Shown piece by piece: positions 55,583 to 64,000 of a stretch of 64,000 nucleotides of DNA; position 1 is the first letter of the stretch; every line of letters begins with the position of its first letter. Source of the stretch: Epithemia pelagica (Eukaryota; Bacillariophyta; Bacillariophyceae; Surirellales; Surirellaceae). The stretch spans positions 1,240,001-1,304,000 of the forward strand of contig OX337239.1 of NCBI GenBank assembly GCA_946965045.2, written 5' to 3'. The notes under the pieces were generated by a model, which worked only from the letters and a program-made list of their open reading frames with translations, was not told the DNA's origin and searched no databases. Both the position numbers and the translations under genes were made by a program.

Positions 55583-57149
55583 GAGTACACACCAAAAGTG
55601 TTGCTCCTTTTTTGTTCAATCCGGTTGGCAAATTCGCAATGGGAGAAAGCTGGTAGGAATGTCAGATGCCAGTGCTCTATTGCTCTGGATGACCCGAATT
55701 GTGAGCCGGATGAATGTATATGGATTGTGGATGCAGCGTACCTTCCCACTTCTCAGGGTTCGAGAACCCATGAATGAACTCACAATATTCCCATAAACCC
55801 AAACTCTCTTGTAGAGGAAAACATCACATCCTCAGCGTGAGATGAGAAGATTCATGACAAAACGCAGTGTGCATCCTGAAAATCGCGCGGGGGGTTGGAT
55901 ATGCTTCCGAATCTTCCAATCCAACTTGCATCCCGGATTGTGTGGCGGAGTTCTTTTTTTTCGTTTGCGATTTGCGATATAATATTATGATGTGTGCATC
56001 TTTTGCCTCTGGGTCGAAACTGGCATATGAAACACCGACCACATGCGGAAGCGCAGAGTGGGGATTGGGGAAAGTCTGCAGATACACGCGAAAAATCGAG
56101 ATTCGTCAAGATTCGGTCTGGAGTCTGTGTTGAATGAGAGGGAAAGAGGAGCAACGTCATCGTCAAGAGTAATGCAGAAATCGATTTCGAACATGCAAAA
56201 ACTATGCACATTCATGGTTTAGGTTTGGTAGCCTCCTTTCTTCATCATAGGGTCCGCATCACCACTACGAACTTTGTGTTGCCAATGGCGACAGTGGTTC
56301 GTCATGACACACTGTGTGAACCGTGCATGTCCAACGGAATCTGGTATGGATTCGAGACTGCAGGAACAAACGCAGGGTGAGATTCCGCTGGCGCACTCTC
56401 TACAGCTCGATGGTTCGTTCCTCTTTGTTTCGGCCACAAAACTGCCTTACGAATCGCGTGATCCATTCAATTGTCATTCGATGAGCAAGTAGGGGCGACA
56501 AGCAACAGTGTTTTGATGTTCCGTTGCGTGTGGTTGTTCCGCCCGTCATTTCACGGGGGTGACAGGAGGTGGACCCACATGATGGCCATGGAACCGGGAT
56601 TTGAACGAGAATCGGGGGGTTCTTGTCATGGTTGGCATGAGTCATCAGTCATCAGTTGGCATGCGATGAAATTTTTCGGTGAATACGCGCGCAGGAAGGA
56701 CCGAAAAAATAAAAAATGACGAAACACGAACACGACCCACTATACAATAGGGAGCGCACGCGCACCGGAGGTCCGAGAGCATCGTCTTCTATAGCTCAGA
56801 AAGTACAACGAGCTTATTAAATATTTAATTCCCGGACTCGTTGAGACTACACAAGACAGACACTCCCACGACCACGACACCTTCTTTCTTCTGTCGACAG
56901 TCGACATGGAATTCAACACTGCAGAGTCGCCTGCGCATTGCTTCCACATGTTCGCATAGGTATACACTGCCACGAAGTGTATTATCTATGCGGCAGTCCG
57001 TCCGTTGCCTGCCACGAGTTGCGGCCAAGACGGTTTGCATTTTGCATTGATCTCATATTTTTTTGGTCAGCCAACAAGACTCTCATCAAACAACTACAAC
57101 AACACCTTTTTTGCGTCGTTCCAAGGATCCACCAACAAGTAGCATCACC
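55583..57149. other. Non-coding interval (1.6 kb)
   Basis: Short ORFs only. A TTCAAATCC-like stretch near 56593 on the minus strand was checked as a tRNA T-arm and rejected. The 3' end is the upstream region of the aquaporin gene. Confidence 0.4.
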
Positions 57150-58126
57150 ATGACGAAATCAACCGTTCAAGAAAACCCATTGGTACGTGTCCTTTGGTGG
57201 AGCGTCCGTTCCCTCTTGGTATATCCGTGTATATGGATTGCGCATTCGAGGATCTTGCCAGTGCCCGTTCCATCCCCCTCTCACGCCTCTTTTTTCACTG
57301 TTTTGTACAGGAACTCAAACCCTTGGTGGCCGAGTTTGTCGCCATGACCTTGTTTGTCTGGGTGGGTTGTGGTACCGCCGTGTCTTCGCAAGCTTTGACT
57401 GCCTTTTCCCCTGAGACCACCAATGACAATTCCTTCTTGACGGCTGTCGCCTTGGCCTTTGGATTTGGCATTGTCGTGTTGGCCTATTCCATTGCTCCTC
57501 TTTCCGGTGGACACATTAATCCTGCCGTCACAACAAGTTTGTTTTGCATTGGCGAGATTGGAGCCGTCAAGGCGGCCGCCTACATTGCCGTCCAATGCCT
57601 CGGAGCCATTTTGGGCGCGGCCCTCGTTTGGGGTAGTACGGCCAGTGATACCTTGAAGACTGCCACTGGTGATCAACCGCCCTTCTTGTTGGGCACCAAT
57701 GTCGTGGCCGAAGATTTGAGTTTGGCGAGTGCCTTTTTGGCCGAGGCCATGGGAACCTTTTTGTTGGTGTGGACGGTCGTCTTGACGGCCGTCTCCAAAA
57801 AGAGCATTGCGGCCAATGTGGCACCCTTGGCCATTGGATTGTCTGTCACCTTGGCTCATTTGGTCTTGATTCCCTTGACCGGTTGTGGAATTAATCCTGC
57901 CAGGTCTTTGGGTCCCATGGTGGTTGTCATTTTTGCCGGAGACAAGGTGGGCTACGAAGGATGGTGGATCTACTACACGGCACCCTTTGTGGGAGGTGCC
58001 GTGGCGGCCTTTGTCACGCAGTTTTTGTTTTTGAAGGACGAAGAAACCTCGGACGATGTGGAAGAAACAGAAGAACACGAATACGAAGCCAATCAAGATG
58101 CGGCTTCCGACGAACCGGACGAGTAA
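57150..58126 (+). CDS. Aquaporin (major intrinsic protein)
   Basis: A membrane channel, probably for water. An 11-codon first exon (57150-57182, MTKSTVQENPL) and exon 57311-58126 give 282 residues. The intron is phase 0 with donor GTACGT. The long unspliced frame from 57194 is intronic up to 57310 and should not be used as the start. Six hydrophobic helices are visible, with NPA boxes in SGGHINPAV (81-83) and GCGINPARS (206-208, followed by Arg209 of the ar/R filter). His194 in VTLAHLVLIPL matches the helix-5 His of water-selective aquaporins. The C-terminus is strongly acidic (DEETSDDVEETEEHEYE) and cytosolic. Membrane location (plasma membrane, vacuole or plastid) cannot be told. Confidence 0.93.
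57183..57310 (+). other. Intron of aquaporin gene
   Basis: The donor is GTACGT at 57183 and the acceptor TACAG ends at 57310. Length is 128 bp, phase 0. The Kozak-like ATCACCATG upstream supports the short first exon. Confidence 0.8.
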
Positions 58127-59858
58127 ACTCGTGTCTTGCAAGTTGAGAATGACGGTTGCTCCCTCGGAACGGAACCCAAGATTCGGTATCATTTCGCAGT
58201 GTTTCGATGTTTACCATGTATGATGCATATATTGATTTCTATATCTTTCACCTTTGGGTATCCCAGCTTGTCCATTGCTGTGTGTGTACCAAAGGTTGCT
58301 ACCTCCCAAGGGTCCAGCAAGAAGATGATCACGCAGAAACAAAAGATGAGTAACAGGATGGTGTCTTTTTTTCTGTGCTTGCCATGACCTATTGTTTGTT
58401 ATGTGTTGTGTATTGTGCCAGTGAGAAGACGACAAAAGGAGACTTGTTTGCAGAACTACCTGCCCAAAAGTAAGAGGAAGGGCATTGTGTGGACAAGCTC
58501 CACATGCTATAAAATAACTTTTGTGAAGTTGTGAAGTTCATGCTTGTGTTTCGATCTCCTCTACGTGGTCGCTATCTAGATTACTCTTGCCTGTTCCTTT
58601 CTACTCCTATACATGAGAGTACCATGCCACCCATGAAGGTCTTTTAGGAGGAGTATTACTACTCCTAGCGTAGAGTTAGGGTACCGACCACACACCAGAC
58701 CACAAATTGGACCAATGGAGATTTTTTGCCAAAAGGTGAAAGACACCAAGGCATATTCCAGAATCATTCGGCCGTTGACGCGATTTGGACGTTGATAAAG
58801 GCCTTGAGGTCTCAAACAATGTATCATAACCTTGGGATAGCGGCATAATTTATGCATGAGAACAGCAAATGCAATCAACGCACGAATAGTACACTCGCAC
58901 ATTCACAAATATCCGCTAGAGGGCAACAAATTCTGCAAAGTCTAGGCACTAGGCATACCCATTTCATTGGAATCACTTTCGAAACCTCGGGCAATTAATC
59001 CTTCCATCTTTCCAGAAAAAGAAGAAACTTCTTCGAATGATCTGAAGACAAATGAAGCTACTGATAACAATTTGACGGAAGCTGGACTTCCATCCGAGAA
59101 AACAGAGAAGCTCGTCAAAGGATAAAAGTAACCCAGCTCCGTAGGCTTTTCGCTTGACTTGGCCATGATCGTATTCCTTGCAGAGCCCAAACTCAACAAA
59201 CTGCCAGTAGCAATGTAGAGCTAAGCGTCCAATATCGTGATTCGAAGCCCCCAAAGATGTTAGGAGTAGGTACTAGGTACCTCAGTTGGCTCTAAGGTCT
59301 AAGGTGCCGTCTACAAGCTGTACGAGAAGGAAGTAGGACCAATGAAACAGTTTGTGGTTATAGAGATACTCGTAAGGTTAGAGGTTAGAGGGAACTTGGA
59401 ACCTTGTTGCTCGTAGATTTTGAACATTAAGTAGCTGTGACTAGCAGGAACAGAAAACAAAATTGCCCCAAGCCATCTGTGACTGAACAATAGATTTGGT
59501 CACAGTTCGATGGGACTCGATGGAATTTTTAGCATAGAAAAACCTGAAGTGGAGATAGATTTGCATGATCCTCGGCAAGCGAGGCGAGCTCATTATTTTT
59601 TGTAGGGAGGGAAGCTGCCCCCTTTCACATCATAACAATAATATTACATGTAGCAGTAACACGTAGTTGCACTTCTTCTTCTCTGACCTCTATTAGCTAC
59701 TCGCCTATGGATAGTGGTCACAGCGACCAAGCACCAAAATGCCTTTGTGCCTCGAATTACTGGTCTAGTCCAGTTGTGGACAGAAAACAAAACTTGGTGT
59801 GAGATACCATCTACCGGTTGTAGAGACCAGAAAAGGGAGCCTGCGTAGCAATAAGACT
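58127..59858. other. Non-coding interval with palindrome and DUF6824 upstream block
   Basis: It contains AGGAGTA-TTAC-TACTCCT (58649-58666) and the 17 bp block at 59575-59591. A short minus-strand frame at 58942-59199 has no domain and is not called. Confidence 0.45.
59575..59591 (+). promoter_or_regulatory. 17 bp upstream block shared by the two DUF6824 genes (second copy)
   Basis: GCAAGCGAGGCGAGCTC, 268 bp before the ATG at 59859. Same orientation relative to the gene as the copy at 38123-38139. Confidence 0.45.
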
Positions 59859-61655
59859 ATGATTTTACTGCCAACGAATCAACTTTACAGTGGGAGGAGC
59901 AATAATCAACAAGAAGAACACAGCGAAAAATTTCCCGAGAACTCATCCCGACTACCTGCGAAACGAGAAATGGATAATGCAGTCCCCACAAGGGACAGTA
60001 TGGAAAGAAGTAAAAGTATCAGCGCGACTAGAACCGCGGACAGGGGATTTTCTTGGTTCGCTCCGGTTGGAACTACAGAGGCGTTGCGCCCAACCTCACG
60101 CTTGAGAAAAGAACGGTCAAAGTTTGTTGAACTGAGAGTTACAGATATTATTTGTTCGCGAAATAGTTTGGTTCAGAAACATCCTGGGAACCTACGGTAT
60201 AATATTGTGATCAGGATGTATCGTAAGGAGTATCAGTCTCCCAAAGCGACAAGGGATGAAAAGTCGAGAATTTCTCGTCATGTGTTGGACATTGTACAGG
60301 CCTATGGTGGTCGTTTTGTCAAGTAGGAGCCTGATGAAAAAGGGTACATCGAAATTGACATGACGGCCCGACGAGAAAAGGTATCCCATGCCCTTCGCTC
60401 GTACACAGATATTGATCGACGCAGAACCAAGAAATCGAAACCCTGGTTGTTACTTGGAGAAAATCAGGTGGCACCGATTGGGCAAGCAGCAGCGAGTCAG
60501 TTTACATGTGAAGCGCAAGAACGGACGAAAATGAAGATGAATCAGGCCGAGAAAGTGGATCCTCCACTTTCGACAATTCCTCTTATCATTCCTCCAGTGT
60601 ACCCATGCCCAAATGTATCGATTCCTTCAAGTACTTCTTTTACAAACGCACAGCACGGCAACTCGTCTCCGTCCTCTCTACGTCTGACGACCATTCAAGG
60701 AACCAGTTTGCTAGACTGCCAGGTGCCGGGTCTCACGGATTTGGGACCGTCACAAACGAGCCATGAATGCGCTAGTACCACGGCCAGCAATTCCACACCA
60801 TGCCTCTATCAGACAAGCCTTCCAACAACCAGTGTGCTTGGTGGTCCGATACCGGACCTCACGGATTTGGGACCGTCACTAACGAGCCGTGAATGCGCAA
60901 GTCCCTTGGCGAGCAATGCCACACCATTCCACGCTGCAGCAACAATGGGACCATCGGTTCCCAGTCCTTCCATGAAAGACGGTGACCTTCCGCGATATAA
61001 CTCTTCAATACATCGGCCGGTCTGGACGTCTGAAGTTCTTGACGCAACGAATGAGTTCGACGACATCGGAGATCTTCGCGAAGGCATTTCTCGTCAAAAT
61101 TTCTTTTTGCAGGCGGGCCCAATTGCTATGGACCACCAGTTGATGGATGAAAGAAGTGAACAGAGTCTCCTATGTCCATATGCAGCGAGTGACCAAAGAA
61201 GCGTAACCGAAATTGATGAATATCAAGAACCATTCATTTCGGAACACGGAACGCATCGTCGACTCAATAGTTTTCTGTACGAACAGCTGAACAGTCTTTC
61301 AACTGGACAAACACATGTCCAGGATTCCCAGTCAGCCAGGACTCAAGCAATCGGGACTAGGGATCATCAAGGTCATCAATGGCTCATGGAAGGCTTTGAG
61401 CAAACACGAAGAACGGCTACGCCATGGTCAGAATGTCGATTCCTTGGACCAAGCTCGCCAGTACCAAGAACCGCAAGGTGGCGAACTCAGATTCTGACAG
61501 CAAGCATGCTTCGCGAAGCATATAACCCGTTAAACAACAGCGGTCCTCGGGGGAAGCGACTTTGTCGTCAAGGTCTGTGTCGCAGGTACCGCCGAGTACC
61601 GCAGATAAGAAAGCATATCCCACGATTTTCGGTAAGATCACAGGGATCAAGGTGA
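59859..61655 (+). pseudogene. DUF6824 domain gene with in-frame nonsense codon
   Basis: Paralogue of the gene at 36220-37875. It begins MILLPTNQLYSG and carries the same domain: VTDIICSRNSLVQKHPGNLR, DEKSRISRHVLDIVQAYGGRF, then ARREKVSHALRSY and DIDRRRTKKSKPW. The TAG at 60324-60326 falls inside the domain, where the paralogue has Tyr (GGRFLKYEPD versus GGRFVK-stop-EPD). That is one base change from a Tyr codon. The frame is otherwise open to 61655, for a total of 598 codons plus stop. Downstream of the domain is an internal 126 bp duplication. The rest of the frame being open suggests a recent nonsense mutation, an allele, or readthrough. A truncated product would stop within the domain. Confidence 0.75.
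60719..60970 (+). repeat. 126 bp in-frame duplication in the DUF6824 pseudogene
   Basis: Both units contain CTCACGGATTTGGGACCGTC followed by an ACGAGCC-TGAATGCGC stretch; the offset is 126 bp (42 codons). They encode LTDLGPSxTSxECAS twice. Confidence 0.8.
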
Positions 61656-61757
61656 CTTGAAGTCTCCTTCAAGACAAGAGCCACCACAAGACGGGAGTAG
61701 TTGAAGTTCTTACTCCTCGTAAGCTGTAGTAGTTTTACGTTCCATTTAGTCTCTGCC

Positions 61758-64000
61758 TCAAAACGAAGAGAACAATGCACTACTGCTTTGGTCACCACTC
61801 TCGGTGGACTTGTAGGAGTACGCGGTCGAACCGGTTGCATTCCCAAATGAGGATGGTGGTGGAGGAGGTCGTGTTGGTCTTCGATGACGCAACAGTTCGG
61901 TAGTTTCTCCGTCACTCATGGCATCGTTCTCTTCGTTGTTGTTCTTGTCATTGTCCAATTTTCCAAGGTTCTGTGAAAGAGACTGTGGTTGGACCTCTGA
62001 TTGTGTTTTCTCTTCTACCATTGGTTGTTGCTCTTCGTGAACCACTGGAACGACGGAAGATCCCCGAGCCGACGACGATAAGATTTGTTGGACCAAATGC
62101 GGTTTTTGTTGGACAATTTGAGCAATGTGGGGTGGCATGTTGGCCACAAAATCGGGTGGCAACGACCACATGCTACTGGTTTCGGGCACGGAGGCAGCTG
62201 GAGAAGGAGATTTGGCTTCTGTACCTCGATGCTGGATTCGAACATAGTGTGGTTCTTGTTGTCGTCCTTTGGATTGCTGCCATGACGGTGTGGCGCTGGC
62301 GTGCATCATTCCCGGAACGTGTGATTGTGGACCAGTTTGCTGCATTGTACTCGTGGCAATCGCCGGCTGGCCATTGTTCAGGCTGTTTGTGTTGGTCGCG
62401 AACGTTGGTAATTCCATCCCAAATCGATCATTCATCCGTTGATTGATTTGATTGTAGTAAGAACGATGATGAGAGCCAAATGTTTCTGGTGATTGACCCG
62501 ATGATGTCCTTGTTGAGCCAGCAGCAGTTGCGAGAGGATGCTCCGTCGCTGTGTCGACGAAATTTGAGCCGGCATTGATTCCGTGGGGTTCTGGGAACGA
62601 GGATACATCCATAGGCGTCAGAGCTGGAGTCGTGGTAGAAGTCGCAGCAGCAGGGGTGGTGGCGACTCCGTTGTCATCCTTGTGTGATGTACTTCCCTCA
62701 TGACTGGTCGATGGATACCGTTGTTCCAAATGCTTATGAATCCATTCTTGTACTAGCAATACTTGCCCATAGGGCAAGCACGTGGCTTGTCGAATTTCGG
62801 CCGCTGATGCTCGATTGAGTTGCCAACATGTGACTTCTTCCGGTCCCAAATACGACACGAGTTGGTCGGCCATGTGCTTTTGATCTTCTATGCGCGCCAT
62901 TTGGTACAACCAGTCCATGGACTCGGCTGGTGACCACTGCCGCCACCGAGACAAGAATACTGGATCCTGCCACCACACCACTGCACCAGCCGAGGTGGAG
63001 CTAGGATAGAAGTTGCCCATTGCATCTCTTGTGGCTGCGTCGTTCTCTTCTTGTCGTAGCGGTTCGAGTTCGTGTGATTCATTGTAGGAGCAATAGGAGT
63101 CTGTCAATGATGCATTGTAGGAATAAGAAGACGAAGATCCACGCAGTCCCAACCAGGCCCACCACGACCTCCTCGTGCTACCACCACCAACACCACGAAC
63201 CTGTTGGGCTGTGGCACTGGTGCCAATTTCGTCGCCTCTGCTGCTACTGCTAGGAGTATGTTGCCACACACTGTACACCAAATTCGTACATTGACGTGTG
63301 TGGCTACTGTGAATCACGGGTGACGAAGCGTCCTCGGCCGGGTTCTGATGGGAATGGAAACCCCAATTGTTCCATCCCCGTGTTGTGGTCTCGTTCCAGG
63401 CCAGGTAGGTAAAGGTTGTACAGGCCACCAAGACTGATGTTGTCGTCGAAACGAGGATCCACCAGGCGCCGGCGTGAGTCGCCGATGGAGACGATGAGCC
63501 AGTCCATATCAACAAACAGGCCAATAAAAGTTCCTGTACTAGCATCCCCACAAAACAACTAGGCACGGCCAAATCCAACGGCCCCAACAAAATGGTTCCC
63601 ACCATCCATGCCCTTTGGGATTGTCGACTATTAGTATCAGAAGGCTTTGCTTTTGCATCGGAGACTGGTCCCAAATTGTTCGTTCGTGCAAGTCTTCCTC
63701 CTGTTCTGAACAATGCTCCATGACCATCATCATCGTCCTGGTTTCCTTGTTGCTGTTGAGTGCTTAGTTGAGTGACAAAATAATGAGCCGTTACGGTGTA
63801 GGCCAAGGACGCCAAAAAGAGTGCGTGCGCAAACAACAAGGAAACATGGCTAGCGTTGACAAACGACACGTCCGCCAATATCGTTGAAGTGGTACTTGCG
63901 GTCGATTGCGAAAGACTCAACGAAGACGATGGAAGGGACATGGTCAACCAGAGTAAAGCAATCCATTGCATCCGCTCTTGTGGAGTGGTTGTTGCAATGG
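61758..64000 (-). CDS. SAM-domain multipass membrane protein (5' end possibly beyond window)
   Basis: The open frame ends at 61758 and runs to the right edge. The first Met inside the window is at 63971 (MQWIALLWLTMSLPSS), but the frame stays open upstream of it, so the start may lie outside. At least three hydrophobic segments are visible in the first about 200 residues (HVSLLFAHALFLASLAYTV, GTILLGPLDLAVPSCFVGML, WWILVSTTTSVLVACTTFTY). A likely SAM domain follows (about 345-415: WSPAESMDWLYQM, LVSYLGPEEVTCWQLNRASAAEI, VLLVQEWIHKHLEQRY). The long C-terminal part is Ser/Thr/Gln-rich and ends with a poly-Pro stretch. SAM domains mediate protein oligomerisation. The role is unknown; a membrane-anchored scaffold is possible. 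Confidence 0.72.
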   Translation of the reverse strand, partial: IATTTPQERMQWIALLWLTMSLPSSSLSLSQSTASTTSTILADVSFVNASHVSLLFAHALFLASLAYTVTAHYFVTQLSTQQQQGNQDDDDGHGALFRTGGRLARTNNLGPVSDAKAKPSDTNSRQSQRAWMVGTILLGPLDLAVPSCFVGMLVQELLLACLLIWTGSSSPSATHAGAWWILVSTTTSVLVACTTFTYLAWNETTTRGWNNWGFHSHQNPAEDASSPVIHSSHTRQCTNLVYSVWQHTPSSSSRGDEIGTSATAQQVRGVGGGSTRRSWWAWLGLRGSSSSYSYNASLTDSYCSYNESHELEPLRQEENDAATRDAMGNFYPSSTSAGAVVWWQDPVFLSRWRQWSPAESMDWLYQMARIEDQKHMADQLVSYLGPEEVTCWQLNRASAAEIRQATCLPYGQVLLVQEWIHKHLEQRYPSTSHEGSTSHKDDNGVATTPAAATSTTTPALTPMDVSSFPEPHGINAGSNFVDTATEHPLATAAGSTRTSSGQSPETFGSHHRSYYNQINQRMNDRFGMELPTFATNTNSLNNGQPAIATSTMQQTGPQSHVPGMMHASATPSWQQSKGRQQEPHYVRIQHRGTEAKSPSPAASVPETSSMWSLPPDFVANMPPHIAQIVQQKPHLVQQILSSSARGSSVVPVVHEEQQPMVEEKTQSEVQPQSLSQNLGKLDNDKNNNEENDAMSDGETTELLRHRRPTRPPPPPSSFGNATGSTAYSYKSTESGDQSSSALFSSF

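Noticed and set aside
56560-56630. tRNA-like T-arm motif on the minus strand
   Set aside because: The stem bases around TTCAAAT do not pair and no acceptor or anticodon arm could be found.
57194-57310. Start of the aquaporin at the first Met of the long frame
   Set aside because: This stretch is intronic between GTACGT at 57183 and TACAG at 57310; it adds residues unlike aquaporins, while the 11-codon exon upstream has a good start context.
57281-58192. 303-codon minus-strand ORF opposite the aquaporin
   Set aside because: Antisense shadow of a confidently identified gene.
58942-59199. 85-codon minus-strand ORF
   Set aside because: Short, no domain and no supporting context; could be chance.

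Overview
The window reads as a nuclear contig from a diatom-like stramenopile. The evidence is short (about 95-145 bp) GT-AG introns with GTACGT or GTAAGT donors; a Ty1/copia element of the type common in diatoms; two proteins with the DUF6824 domain, a family known mainly from diatoms; and plastid precursors with signal-peptide N-termini. Species cannot be fixed from the sequence. A raphid pennate diatom would fit.

Layout. 1-10.5 kb is gene-rich: a 3'-partial acidic protein (minus strand), an ELOVL6-like fatty-acid elongase (3 exons), a mitochondrial m-AAA (FtsH/AFG3-type) protease (3 exons) and a secreted Fe(II)/2-oxoglutarate dioxygenase (2 exons). 11.0-14.5 kb holds a large Cys/His-rich, DUF6729-like, transposase-related ORF. 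15.5-17.1 kb holds an inverted-repeat element without coding capacity. At 18.4-30.7 kb a metzincin metalloprotease/Pro-Thr-repeat gene is broken by a complete 7,054 bp copia retrotransposon (268 bp LTRs identical by eye, 5 bp target duplication), and separately by a frameshift, an in-frame stop and a 2 bp insertion. Its Pro-Thr region consists of near-identical 1,323 bp tandem units.

31-46 kb carries a decayed small gene, an unknown two-exon protein with a signal sequence, a DUF6824 gene, a small putative plastid protein, ribosomal protein eS21, a prolyl-tRNA synthetase with GST-like and YbaK-like N-terminal parts, and a plastid-type heme oxygenase. 46.6-53.6 kb is one complete 7,052 bp hAT transposon (16 bp perfect terminal inverted repeats, 8 bp target duplication). 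It encodes a 1,345-residue hAT transposase and, convergently, a 607-residue protein ending in an endonuclease III-type HhH-GPD glycosylase domain with its catalytic Lys and Asp. A DNA glycosylase as a passenger of a cut-and-paste transposon is the most interesting find here. 54-64 kb holds a disordered basic/acidic protein, an aquaporin, a second DUF6824 gene with a nonsense codon inside the domain, and a SAM-domain membrane protein running off the right edge.

Several genes are easy to miss without splicing: exon 1 of the elongase and of the aquaporin are very short, the heme oxygenase has a 51-codon last exon, and the left-edge gene has no stop inside the window. All exon boundaries were placed by eye from reading-frame continuity and GT-AG signals. 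No alignment or search was run.
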